A stretch of DNA of 64,000 nt. Origin: Flaveria trinervia (Eukaryota; Streptophyta; Magnoliopsida; Asterales; Asteraceae). Position numbers and translations under genes: made by a program. The DNA lies in assembly GCA_025506515.1 (NCBI GenBank), contig CM046451.1, forward strand, positions 51,738,714-51,802,713, read 5' to 3'. The first letter of the stretch is position 1, and the number at the start of each line of letters is the position of its first letter. Below are positions 41,344 through 52,848 of the stretch, one piece after another. The notes beneath the pieces are model-generated. The model was not told the origin of the DNA and did not search any database. It worked only from the letters and a program-made list of their open reading frames with translations.

Positions 41344-43275
41344 CCCCCCAACCTCAGCAGTACCTAACGTACTCCCTGCAGCCATCCTGGTCTTCTGGTC
41401 CATACATTACATTCCCTATGACACCAAGGTCTCAACATGCTCAGTAAAGTTCTTTTTAGGACAACAATGCTTTTGTCTTAGGAAATGGCCACTCTAGTGA
41501 TTATTAGTATTGTATTGATAATCTAGAGTGTTTCAGCCCAGATGATGTGGAATATGTGGATATAGTCCAACAAATGGCTTTGTTAACTTACCGAGCAAAG
41601 AAGTTCTTCAAATGAACTGGAAGGCAGGTCCCTCAAAACCCAACTAACAACAAGTTTGGGTTTGACAAAAACAAAGGTGAAATGTTACAACTATAACCAA
41701 CTTGGTCACTTTGCCAGGGAATTTAAGGCTCCCAAGTCAAATCCGGGAACCTCACATGCCTCCACACATCCCTCTACACCTAAAGCTACTAGAAAGTCAA
41801 CTAAAACAATTGATATGGCTCAAGAAGTTGACTGGAGCTTAATGATACAGGATGTGACTCCTGCTCAAGCACTTATGGCTGGAACAAATGACAATCAGGT
41901 ATATGAACCTCTCTGCACCCAGTTTGTATTGCTAAGGTTAAGTTATATCAAGACTATAATATGGAAATTAAATAAGATATTGCGTCTTTAAATATCTTAA
42001 ATATAATTTTAAAAGGGTTGAATCTGACTATTAAAAGAAAATTGAGGAGTTAGAGAAAACTATGTCCTTGTTAAAACAAGTACATACAAACTATAAGACT
42101 CATCTAAAAGATTTAATCTCCAAATTTTCTATGGCATAAGCCCAGCTTGTCACAACTGAAGCTCAAGCCAGGAAGCATGCTATAACTACAAAAAACTTGC
42201 AATCCATTCTTGCATCATCCTCTCACTCCAAACTTTGTTATCAAAACAAAGGTGGATTGGAAACCAATTACATTGCTCCACAACACTCTTATGAGTCTAT
42301 AGGATAACCAAGATATGGCACTGAAGAGCAAGAGGTTCTATTTGTGGACACACCTTCCCAAGTGTTAAAGAATAATGCAACTATGGAGACCATCACAAGG
42401 AAGAACTAGGTAAACCGAACCCCTCTTACTAGTGATGATCAGCCTTTAACCACCAAAGCTAGGAGAAATCTATCTAAAGTAGCCAAGAAAACTGCCAAGA
42501 AAGTGGATAAGTCCAAGCTGAAAATAGACCCAAAACAAAAAGGTGTATTCATTTAAGCAGGATTCCAGGTGGTAGGAACCTCTGATCCTGGAAAAGCTTA
42601 TAGTACCAGCACACCTATCAGCAAAAGGATCAGAAGAAAAAAGGAAAGACTACTGATGAAGAAAAGACAAGCAAGAAACAGCAATCCTTAAATCCCCAAA
42701 AGATTGTTACTAAAACCACATGGCTAAAGATTGTTACTAAAATCCTGCTAGCACACATTATGCAATCAATGTTATAAATAAGGAGTTAGGGATAGATTCA
42801 CATTTGGACCTTATCATATGGTTCAAGTGAAGAAAAAGGGAAAGCTTGTTTCTGAAGCAAGGTTGTTTTGGGAAGAAACTCCTTCTTCCAAAGGGAAAAT
42901 GGCTTCGAAAGATAAAGCTAAGAGAACTCAGAAAACCAAGAGAGTTCCCTTGAAACCTTCCGAGAAGAAGACTACACTGGAAGAAAAGGTGGTGAATACT
43001 TCTTCCGAAAGAAAAGAAGGTTCGGCTGAATGTCATGCTGCTCAAGCTTCAACAAGCTCATCCTCCATGTCCAGCCAAGGGATGGAATGGAAGATCAAGG
43101 AAGATGTTGCAGCCTAAACCTCTTCTTTATAAACACCTATTGAAACCCATGCAGAAATTTTGGTTCAATAAAATCCTTATCATTGGAAAGCCCAAGACCA
43201 GCAAGGCTTGGGTTTCCAATAAAAACGAACTTTTTCACCTTTTGTGCAAGGACATCCATATGACAAGAACAACAT
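41344..43275 (+). pseudogene. Copia D gag, C-terminal part
   Basis: The sequence resumes directly after the A insertion and its CCCCC duplication. It includes SPDDVEYVDIVQQMALLTYR, then a knuckle CYNYNQLGHFAREF near 41680-41725 in which two ligands are lost, and VDWSLMIQDVTPAQALMAG, matching C gag (16428-16802). A coiled-coil-like zone (42020-42200) and a Lys/Ser-rich zone (42818-43117) follow, also with CTTCCGAAAG-type sequence. Stops are frequent. Confidence 0.78.
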
Positions 43276-43870
43276 AGTATGGATTGTAGATAGTGGATGA
43301 TCCAAGTATATGAACAGGAACAGATCTCTCCTTCAACAATTTCAACATTTTGATGGAGGCCATGTTCAATTTGTAAGTGAGGCTGGAGGATACATTTCTG
43401 GCAGAGGGAGTGTATCCAATAGCAAGTTAAAAGTTGACAAATTTCACTTTGTCAAACAGCTTGAACACAATCTCTTGAGTGTTTCTCAGTTCTGTGATCA
43501 AAAGCATCAAATGTTTTTCATAGTACACCAGTGCATTTTGCTCAAACTAGGGATGACAATTCCTCAGGAATTATGCTTCTTAGATCTCCTAGGAAAGGGG
43601 ATATGTACAAGCTGGATATGAACTATGCTTCCCCACTGGGAGAAGTATCATGCTTTCTTTCCAAAACTGATGGTCATGAGTCAACACTATTGCATAAACG
43701 AATGTGTCATGTAAATTTTAAAACCATGAACAAATTGGTTAAAAATAACTTGGTACATGGTTTGCCTAAAAAGTGATTTTTCTACAAAGATAATTGTATT
43801 GCATGCCTTAAGGGAAGCAACACAGAGCATCTCATAAATCCAAAGTTGTTAACTCCATCACCACTCTATT
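43276..43870 (+). pseudogene. Copia D protease and GAG-pre-integrase
   Basis: WIVDSG at 43280-43297 is followed by TGA in place of the next codon. Then come FDGGHVQFVSEAGGYISGRG, QLEHNLLSVSQFCD, LLHKRMCHVNFKTMNKL and CIACLKG. The order is that of Copia protease followed by the zinc-binding pre-integrase. Two frame changes occur near 43600 and 43775. Confidence 0.8.
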
Positions 43871-44891
43871 ACACTTATTGCACATGGATCTATTTGGTCG
43901 CACAAGTATAATGAGCATTGGAAGGAAATCATACTACCTTATGATAGTTGATGATTTTACAAGATTTACATGAGTATTCTTTTAAGAACTAAAGGTGAAG
44001 CTTCTGAAACTTTGAAATCTGTTATTCTTAAAATAGAAAATCAAATTCATTACAAGGTTAAGATAATTAGAAGTGATCAAGGGACTGAGTTTCAGAATCA
44101 AGTCGTTGACTAATTCTGTAACTCAAAAAGGATTTCTAGACAATATAGTGCTCCTACAACTCCTTAACAAAATGGTGTTGCTGAGAGGAGGAACAAGACA
44201 CTTATTGAGGTTGCTCGAACTATGTTAGCTGATTCAAAGCTACCTCTAACATTCTGGGTAGAGGCGGTCAGCACTGCATGCTATGTGCAGAACAGAGTTC
44301 TTGTAGTTAAGCAACATGGAAAAACCCCTTATGAGCTATGGAAAAAGAGGCCAGTGTTCATTGGCTTTCTAAGGTCCTTTGGCAGCAGGTGTACCATACT
44401 TAACATAAAGGAAAATTTGACAAAATTGCTGAAAAGTCGGATGATGCTATCTTTGTTGGATATTCCTCTATTCTATTGCTTATAGGGTGTATAACATCAA
44501 AAATCAGCAATTTGAGGAATCATCCAACATTGTTGTTAGTGAGCACACTCCTTATGTTAGAGGGAATGGATCTGATTATATTTTTGACTTAGAATTGTTT
44601 CCAAACTATTGTAGACCATCTTTTGAGAATGTTTCATCTAGAATAGCTACTCAAAGTGACACCGATGATGATCAAATGTTTGAGTTACCCAGGCCTCGTC
44701 CAGGTTTTCCAAGAGCTACTGAAGATCAAGCTCGCACACTTATCCGATTAGATAGTATCACTATCTCAAGAGATAGTGGAGCTTCAATAGGTGGTCTACC
44801 TAGTGAGCCTAAATGCACATCAGGTGACAATATACAACACTAAACTCATGGAAGCTGCATTCTAAAGGAACATGCAACTATTAATGTAGTT
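43871..44891 (+). pseudogene. Copia D integrase and linker
   Basis: HMDLFGRTS, then VDDFTRFT, RSDQGTEFQN and NGVAERRNKTLIEVA-like blocks are read across several frames (43880-44220). 44222-44485 encodes MLADSKLPLTFWVEAVSTAC and the C-terminal SFGSRCTILNIKEN. 44487-44843 encodes VYNIKNQQFEES and a Ser/Asp-rich linker. Strand-transfer enzyme of the element, not functional here. Confidence 0.82.
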
Positions 44892-45982
44892 TTGCAGCTA
44901 ACAAATGATGGTAGTGTTTCTTATTCATTCATTCAGTCCTCATTGAATGAGTTTGAAACAGCAGCTAGTCCAAGTGTTCAAGCTCCTAAGCAAAATATGT
45001 CTAATCTAGATCAATCTTTGCAACTGGAGGTGATTCCTTGGCTCAGGAGTCACAACACACATCTAGCTGTGAACATAGTTAAAGATGTCTCTGAAGGTGT
45101 GAGAACAAGGGGACAAACTCAAAATAGGAATGTCTGCTTGTACTCATGCTTCTTATCTCATATGGAACCCAAGAAAGTAGATAAAGCCTTAAAGGATAGT
45201 AGCTCGGTTGAGTCAATGCAAGAGGAATTACTTCAATTCAAGAAACAAAAGAATTGGGACCTATGTCCGCTACCATCTAATCAAGTAGTAATAGGCACTA
45301 AATGGGTTTTCAGAAACAAGAGAGATGACAGAAGCTTAATTATCAAGCACAAAGCAAGACTAGTAGCTCAAGGATACACCCAAGAGAAAAGAATTGCTTA
45401 CACTAATGTCTTTGCACCAGTTGCAAGACTTGAGGTAGTGAGGATCTTTCTTGCTTATGTTGCATCCATGAATTTTACTATCTACCAACTTGATATCAAG
45501 TGTGCCTTTCTATATGGGGATATAGATAGGAAAGTCTATATGTGTCAACCTCTGGGATTTGAAGAGCCACACCACCCCAACTATGTGTGTAAGTTGGATA
45601 AAGCTCTTTATAGGCTACACCAAGCACCTAGGCTATGGTATAAGACATTGTCTTAATTTCTCCTAAAGAATGGCTACAGTAGAGGCACCATTGACAAGAC
45701 TTTATTCATAAAGAAGCCCTAGAAAGATATTTTGCTTGTTCAAGTCTATGTTGATGACATCATATTTGGTTCTTCAAATGAGCAAATATGTAGAGACTTT
45801 GAGAGCATTATGAAGATGAAATTTGAGATGAGTTCTATAGGAAAAATGGACTTTTCCTAGGAATTCAGGTAAAGCAGATGAAGGAATGGTTTGTTATCAA
45901 TCAATCTAAGTATATCTCTGATATATTGAAAGATTTGATATGAAAGATTGTAAGCCAGCCGAGACACCCATACCCAAAAGCC
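44892..45982 (+). pseudogene. Copia D reverse transcriptase
   Basis: 44892-45656 is a 254-codon open stretch: VSEGVRTRGQTQNR, ELLQFKKQKNWDL, VIGTKWVFRNKRDD, KARLVAQGYTQEK, FAPVARLEVVRIFLAYVA, YQLDIKCAFLYGDI, LYRLHQAPRLWY. After a stop the palm continues with YVDDIIFGSSNEQI (intact catalytic Asp pair, about 45748-45780) and the thumb to 45980, with one frameshift near 45850. Confidence 0.87.
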
Positions 45983-46687
45983 ATGATCTTTGTCCTGCAA
46001 CTGAGGGGGGATACTAATCAGCATCAGTATAGGGCAATCATTGGTTATCTGATATATCTCATAACAAGTAGACCTGATATCATATTTGCAACATGTATTT
46101 GTGCAAGATATCAGGCTGCTCCAAAGGTGTCTCACCTAGTTGTTACCAAGAGAATACTTAGATACCTCAAAGGAGCACATAAACTAGGTCTCTAGTATCC
46201 TAAGAACAACAATTTCAATCACTATGGCTATTCTGATAGTGACTATGGTGGTTGCAACATTAACAAGAAATCAACATCAGGAGGATGTCAATTTTTTGGT
46301 GGAAGGATCATCTCATGGCAATTCAAAAAGCAATCCTGTGTCTTTACATCTATTGCTGAAGCGGAATACATCGCTACAATAAGTTGTTGTGTTCAGCAGC
46401 TGTGGATTCAAAACCAGATGCTAGACTACGGATTCAACTTCATGAGCACTCCTATCCACATTGAAAACAACAGTGCTATCTCCATTACTGAAATTCTGGT
46501 GAAGCACTCCAAGACAAAGCACATTGATATCAGGCTTCATTTCATTAGAGATATTCATGAGAAAAATCTAATTAAACTAATCAAAGTTGAGTCAAAAGAA
46601 CAATATGTTGATTTGTTCACCAAAGCTTTTGATGAACAAAGATTTAAGTATCTCATTACAATTACTGGGATGATAAACATTGATTAG
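45983..46687 (+). pseudogene. Copia D connection and RNase H
   Basis: 45983-46195 encodes YRAIIGYLIYLITSRPDIIF and RYLKGAHKLGL. Then YSDSDYGGCNINKKSTSGG, SIAEAEYIATISCCVQQ and, in the open frame 46418-46687, MLDYGFNFMSTPIHIENNSA, KHIDIRLHFIRDIHEKNLI and VDLFTKAFDEQRF. One stop at 46196 and a degraded GR..SW block interrupt it. Removes template RNA during cDNA synthesis. Confidence 0.85.
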
Positions 46688-47313
46688 TATATCTCATTTG
46701 AAAACCTTTTTAAATGTGCAATGTATTTTGTCAAAACAATGTAAAGCCCTGTTACAAAAGGTCTCTCTGAAATTCTTCTAAGTATAGATTCCTCCGAAGA
46801 GGAATTGACTCTTGGATGATATTTTTTATATCTTCCGAAGCAAAATTCCTCCAAGTAATATTCTCTTGTTGGAAGATCTTTTAGTCTCAGAAGAAGCGAT
46901 TGATACTATATCAGATCTACTTCTAAGACTTATAAACTCTTCATTCGGAAAACATCTTTACTCTCGAAAGTAAGAATTTACCTTCGGAAGATAAGTTGGC
47001 TTCAAAAGAAAATTACCTTCGCAAATCTCTTATACTCGGAAGAAGATCTTACTGTGTAATGGAAATCTTTGGGCCCCTCAATTGTAAAAAGGTAAAGATT
47101 TTCTTAATGATGTCGGAATATTTTAAATGGATTTAACCCTACCGCCCTTATCACATCATACCAAACCATCTTTTAACCTTATCCATCCGCCACTTTCTCC
47201 CATTTAAATATGCCAATTTACTCATTTTAATCTTTTTACCGATTCTACTCACCCAAGCTTTCTTCATACCCAATTTACCCAAATTAAGCTCATTTCTCTA
47301 TACTATCGCACAA
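46688..47313 (+). promoter_or_regulatory. Motif-rich spacer upstream of the accessory ORF (D)
   Basis: 46775-47050 carries many cttccgaag / ccttcggaag / tcggaag units, the same motif that fills the U3 of the D LTR. A TATA-like TTTAAATA lies at 47213-47220, 94 bp before the ATG at 47314. The layout parallels B and E although the motif differs. Promoter function is inferred from position and motif sharing. Confidence 0.55.
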
Positions 47314-50300
47314 ATGGTGCTCAACCCCCAACACAATCAAGTTGCATTCTTGGACTCGTCCATGCATGTTGACTTCTCTAAAATCATCTCCTTTCTCACT
47401 TAATCCACATACTTTACAACCCTAACTTTGAACCCCACTGTGTATTCAAACCACATGGAAGAATTTTAGAGAAATGCACATATCATAACCCAGAATGGTT
47501 AGGGTTTTAAGGTCAAGCATATGTGACTAAGAATTGATCATATCTGAACAAATCATGAGGGGGCATCTCGAGCTTCTTGATAATGGTTCACCAATGGAGT
47601 TCCGCAGGACTGATGTTGATGAAACATATATCCTAATGGGATATGGTGGTGATGTCAGCAGGTCCACAGTTTACAAGTTCAACTTCTCTTACCAGTGGAA
47701 GTTCTTGTTGCATATTGTTCTACACTGCCTATCAAATAAGTCAGGGGATGGGATCAAATTCCTGATGAACTAGGTTGTCTAGTTCATGGGTTGCTAAGAG
47801 GCCTTCGCTTTAATTATTCCATATTCATGCTAACCAGATGGGCAACCTTCAAAGGGAAACATTCTATATGTATCCCCGGTTCATCGAGGACTTCATTAAC
47901 TATGAGTTGGACCAGAGCAAACTTGTTTGTGCAGCTGCTCTACCAATCCCTCACATGAGGCAAGCCATCTTCCAAATTCTGAGGAAGATGTCTACCAACT
48001 TCACCGGAAGGCAAACTCCATTGCTTCCAGGTATGATTGATCGCACGGTTCTTGGTGACATCCCTATTAACCCCACACATGATGAACCCACACTAGCAAC
48101 CACCCTCACACTACCAAATCTACCTTCTTATCCCATTATAATCACATATTAGAGACGTTTTAAATGAACCCTTTTTCAATCTACTCTGATTGAACAACTC
48201 CCCTCTGTTGAAACCAAAAAGACTAGAGTGGAAACAAGGGCTCCCACTCAGTCTGAGGTCTAACCATCCTTTACTTTTGACCTCATATGAGTATTGAGTC
48301 TTCTCAGTCTCAATCCCATGAGCCCAAAACCCAAGCTGAAACCCTTCAGGATGAGTCTCTATACTCTCTTGAACAACCTAAAAGCTCCAGGTCATTAGGC
48401 TTCACTTTTATCTCATTCACTGACCTATTGATAGGAACTGATGAGGAGATTATGTCTTTTCAAGGCAATGAATTTGATCTAATAAACCCTCTTAAGGATC
48501 AACCGAGCCTAGAGAGATCTCTTATCTTTAGCCCCCATCAGCTAGCCTTAACCGAGATGAGTCCCACTAAGCTGGAGGCGACTCATGTAGATTCAGTTGC
48601 CACTACTAAGGGAGCCTGAATGGATCGTCATGATGGTGGTAACATATCTGAGACTGAATTTACGACAACAATGCCCTTTGATGACTCTGAAAGAGACATT
48701 ACTAGGTAAGGGAAACCAGGGTGCCAAGAAACCACATTTGTTGGTGAGGATTAACATACTAGGTATGTTACCTCATCTCCCTGTGATTCTTCAAAAACAA
48801 TAAGGGAAGATTGAAACTCACCATTCATGACCTACTTTCTAAAGTCTCAAAACTTAAATCTATGGTTAAGACTTTAAAGGATAGGTCTACCACTCTGCAA
48901 CTTGAGATTGAATATCTCAAGGCTCAACTAGCTGAGAAACAGATTGAGATATCGTTAGGCATGAACCAATTTAGGTCTCATTGACCTCTTCCTGTAGCTA
49001 ATCTACCTCTTAAACTAATGCTACCAAAAGGAGGAGAGTGTACAGAGACAATATGGATGAAACCATAGAGTAGAGCTCTTCCTACTTTGACTTCAAGATA
49101 CCTTACCCATCAAGCAATAGTTTTTCCCGGCCCTCCTACAATTGTGTTACAAATGGAACTAAGGATGCTCAAAGATCTCAATAGGTTCTTCTCCAAGTTC
49201 CTGGTAGGATCCTCAATAGACCAACCTAGCCCTGATGTTGCTGTTGTATACTTTGGAGTTGTAGAGCTTCAGAGGTTAAGTGCACCTTCTACTACTATCC
49301 AAGAAGTTGGTCAACCTAAGGTGTTTATTGAACCTGAGATTGATTTCGAAGGGAAAACAATGTCTGATGGCCTAACAACTGAAACAGCTAGGATAGAAAG
49401 TGCACTCCCCCAGTCTTCCGAAGAAGAAGTAAAAGCTTCTGAAGAACAAATTCAATCTTCTAAAGCTGAGATGGAAGCTTTGGAAGGCTGTTCTCTTTAT
49501 CTGATGATCTAATCATCACAAATGCAATCCTTGATCTATAATCTGAGGTGAATAGTGAGGATTTTCTTAACCAACCCCTCACTCAAACAACATCAATGCA
49601 ACAACCTCCAATAACATCCTCAAAACCTGAAACCTATGCACAAGAGCTTCCAAAGTCTAGCACTTCCAAAGACATCAAAGGTAAGAGTAAGATGACTGTG
49701 GAAGAGCTTCTAGAGGAAGAAAGGTTAAAAAAGCTTAAAAGGAAAGGTAGACTCCGCACTGGGAAGTTGCTAGTTGCAAGCAGCAAAGCAGCTGCAGCCA
49801 ACCAAGAGGCTATCAAAAACAAGAAGAGAGTGGAGGTGATTGATAGACTTGTTAATCTAGGAATTTCAAATGAAGAATTGCTCCTGCTACCATTAGAGAG
49901 GTTTATTGAGTTAGAAAAGGCAACCTGCTGCTCATTGAACAAAGTGAAAAAGCAGCTAGGTTGGCCTTAGAAGAGGAAAAAGAGAGGAGGAAAATGGATG
50001 TTGATTTGTAGCTAAGGAGGGAAAGGATAACTTTCCTAACCTCCAAAGGTTTCTCTCAAGAAGAATTGTCTTCACATGATAATTAAACGATCTTATGGCT
50101 CTTTAACAACGAGCAAGGTCAATTGGACAAAGAGACAAAGAAAGTTGCAAGGGAGAAACTAAGGGAGAAGATAGAGGAGGAAGAAGTTGGACTCGCTTCT
50201 GTCAAGAAGATAGGTGATAAGGCCTGAATGAAGGACTATCTCCAGGCTCATGCTTTCTATGGCAGGTAGGTGGGTCCTATGTCTATGAAGACGCTACAGA

Positions 50301-51440
50301 GACATGTCAGCGAAATAAAGGCTGACATTCGCTCAGGGAAGAGGAAAGTGATGAATAGATGGGGACAAAGGATGATCTTCAAGCTAACACCTTAATCCTA
50401 ACCTGAACCAACCCCATTCCAAATTCCCATCAAACCTGAACCAACTTCTGAACCATACACTCCTGAACCCACTCCATCTGCCATACCTACCTCCTTACCA
50501 TAACCACCCAAACTACCCGTCCTCAAACCTAAAACCCTTTCTAGAACCAAACACCTCCACCTACCCAACAACCACCCAAACCATCGTCTCAGCCTTCTAA
50601 AAATTTCTACTTAAAGGAGTTTAAGGAGATCAAGATGAAGCTCATCAAGTACATAACCTTGAGCGACATCTCTTGTGAGGAAGAGTCAGTCAAGTTAACT
50701 TATGTTAATGGCTCCTCATGTTCCCTCACAAGAGATCAATTCCTTGATTTTCCTAGAGGAACACTAGACCAAGCCATTAACTCCTTGGCCTTAACTCAGA
50801 TTCACTCAATGATGAAGAAAAGAAGCTAAGTAGAAGGCTGGTGACTCTACTAGATACAAAGAAAGGGGATAAAGTTCCAAGTTAGCCCCTTATACTAAGA
50901 AAGAAGAATATCTAGTGAAGGTTTGACGACTCTTCTCACAACTTTATTATGGTTGACAAGGTAATAGGCTCAACGCCTTATCTCTGTTACACTCAAGCAG
51001 ATTTGATATTGTTGAGTTAGCAGAGAAGCCATTCTCCAACCCCTCCAACTCCGAGATTGCTGCTCATATCATAAATCATTCGAGTAGTCTTCATCTGGCT
51101 GAGTTAACTGTTAGGACCAATATTAAACACGAGTTAAAACTGAGAGAGGAGGAGGAAAGGAACAGATCAGCAACTATAGAAAAAGCCTTTCTCCAGATAG
51201 TTGAGGGTCCAGAACTTGAGTCCATAGTTAGATGGGAGTATGATTATAACTCCGGTCAACTAACTCTCTTCAAGGGGACACAACAAAGGTTGCATATCAT
51301 TTAGAGTGACAGACTAGATCTCCTATCCACTAAAGGCTTGTCTTCTCAGCACAACTTCAAGGAAAAACAAGGAAACACATAAACATCTTCTGTCTCTAGT
51401 GCTGAAAGTTTTGAGAAAGTAGAATAAGTGAGATTTTTGT
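47314..51440 (+). pseudogene. Copia accessory (env-position) ORF of element D
   Basis: The ATG at 47314 opens MVLNPQHNQVAFLDSSMHVD, then FSKIISFLT and TLTLNPTVYSNHMEEF. Blocks downstream: GSPMEFRRTDVDETYILMGY, FSYQWKFLLHIVLHCLSNKS, FYMYPRFIEDFINYELDQSK (47534-48152), a Ser/Thr/Pro-rich middle (48287-48619), Glu-rich coiled-coil-like 49380-49970 (VEELLEEERLKKLKRKGR), and a C-terminal part with YITLSDISCEEESVKL and RDQFLDFPRGTLDQAI (50600-50830). I recall similar post-pol proteins in Asteraceae Copia elements. No signal peptide or membrane helix is visible. Many stops. Confidence 0.75.
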
Positions 51441-51450
51441 AGCATCAGCC

Positions 51451-51461
51451 TAGGGGGAGTT
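51451..51461 (+). other. D polypurine tract
   Basis: TAGGGGGAGTT directly before the 3' LTR TGTTGGATC. Confidence 0.85.
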
Positions 51462-52325
51462 TGTTGGATCTATAAAGGCTGGTGCAACCAAAACCAAAAC
51501 ATTTAAACAATTTTGGTGCAACAAATAAAGGACTTCCGAAGCTAAGTGTGAAACTTCCAAAGGCAAATGGGGTTCTTCTGAAGGCAAGTGCAAGACCATC
51601 TTCCAAAGTAAAACTTCAGCTTCCAAAGACAAAGTCTTCTCTTCCGAAGTTCAAGACTTGAAGAAATCAAGACAATGACTTCCGAAGTATGCATAAATGA
51701 AGATGTCCTAAGCCTCGGAAGAAGTAGTATCTTCCAAAGTATAAATGGTCTCGAAAGAACTTGTTCTTCTTAAGCCAGTGAACCTTCGAAAGACACTACT
51801 ATGAACCAACGGACATAAGTATGGTCCCTTTGATAGTCTGTTGCAAATCTCTGATATACAGCATGCCACTTTCCCACAACCACGTAGTTGACCACACTTT
51901 AATCCATTGTTCATACTTTATCAGTTAGTACAATTACAAACTTTAGTTGGTGACAAAAGGTAAGTCATGGACATGTCATGACTACCTTAACTTAGATAAT
52001 ACTTTATCTAAGATACCTTAACTTTAGCTTTGTAGTATTTGCTTTAGTTATAGATTTCCAGCTGCTATCAATGTATATCCGGCTATAGGTGATAGTATAT
52101 ATAGTTTCTCATTGTAACTCTTGTAACATGCTTGTAAGAATCTTGTAATACTTTGAGTTGAAAAGTAATATATACAAGTACCTTGAAAATCAATCTGTTT
52201 GTGTTCTTTGTTACTTAGTATATTATCATCAACTCTTAGAAGAGATTCTACATCATCTAAAACCATGTGTGATTTAGTGAGTTTGAGTGTAAAACAAAGT
52301 GTTTTAGTGACAAACATCGATCCTG
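51462..52325 (+). repeat. D 3' LTR
   Basis: Starts TGTTGGATC and runs about 864 bp to GATCCTG, a few bases short of the ATCCTGCCA seen at the 5' LTR end. U3 (51530-51790) holds about ten cttccgaag-type units. TATATATAG is near 52093-52101. The 3' half matches 31150-31449. Confidence 0.85.
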
Positions 52326-52848
52326 TAGTATCCTAGATAAAATACTATCTAACATTTGGTAGTCATGAGATGTCCATGACTTACCTTTGGTCACCAACTA
52401 AAGTTGGTAACTATACTAACTAATATGGAATGAAGAGGGTAAGTATGGTCAACTATATAGGCATGGGAAAGCACCAAGTAGAATATAAGAGGTTGCAGCT
52501 GATTTGTCAGAAGGTTTATACTTTTGTCCACTAGTTCATAGCAGGTTTTTCTGAAGGTTAACTGGCTTCAGAAGTACAAGTTCTTCTGAAGCCATTATAC
52601 TTCAAAAGACTCTACTTTTTTTGAGCCTTGATGATCTTCATACTTCAAAAGTCATTATCTTGAACTCTTCTAAATATTGAGCTTCGGAAGAGGGAAGACC
52701 TTGCCTTTGAAAGTTAGAGTTCCTCTTCGAAAGCTCTTTCAGTCTTGACTTTCAATAGATCAACTTTTGCCTTAAGAAGTTCTTAATCAGTTGCACCAAA
52801 AATATACTATGGTTTGTTTTGGTTGCACCGGCCTTGCTTGATCCAACA
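52326..52848 (-). repeat. Inverted U3 half of a D-type LTR
   Basis: Read on the minus strand it starts TGTTGGATC (52848), passes GGTGCAACCAAA and cttccgaag-type units, and ends at TATCTAGGATAC. It corresponds to the first ~565 bp of the D LTR and stops within a few bases of where the truncated 5' LTR at 31150 begins. It lies tail-to-tail with the D 3' LTR, forming a large inverted repeat. Confidence 0.8.

Larger units (their letters stand above)
31150..52848 (+). mobile_element. Copia element D (interrupted by A) with rearranged LTR
   Basis: Plus-strand element: truncated 5' LTR (31150-31449), PBS, gag split by A at 32214/41344, protease, integrase, RT, RNase H, spacer, long accessory ORF, PPT and complete 3' LTR (51462-52325), followed by an inverted U3 half (52326-52848). 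Coding regions are heavily decayed, more than in B or E. Without A the element is about 12.6 kb. Confidence 0.85.
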
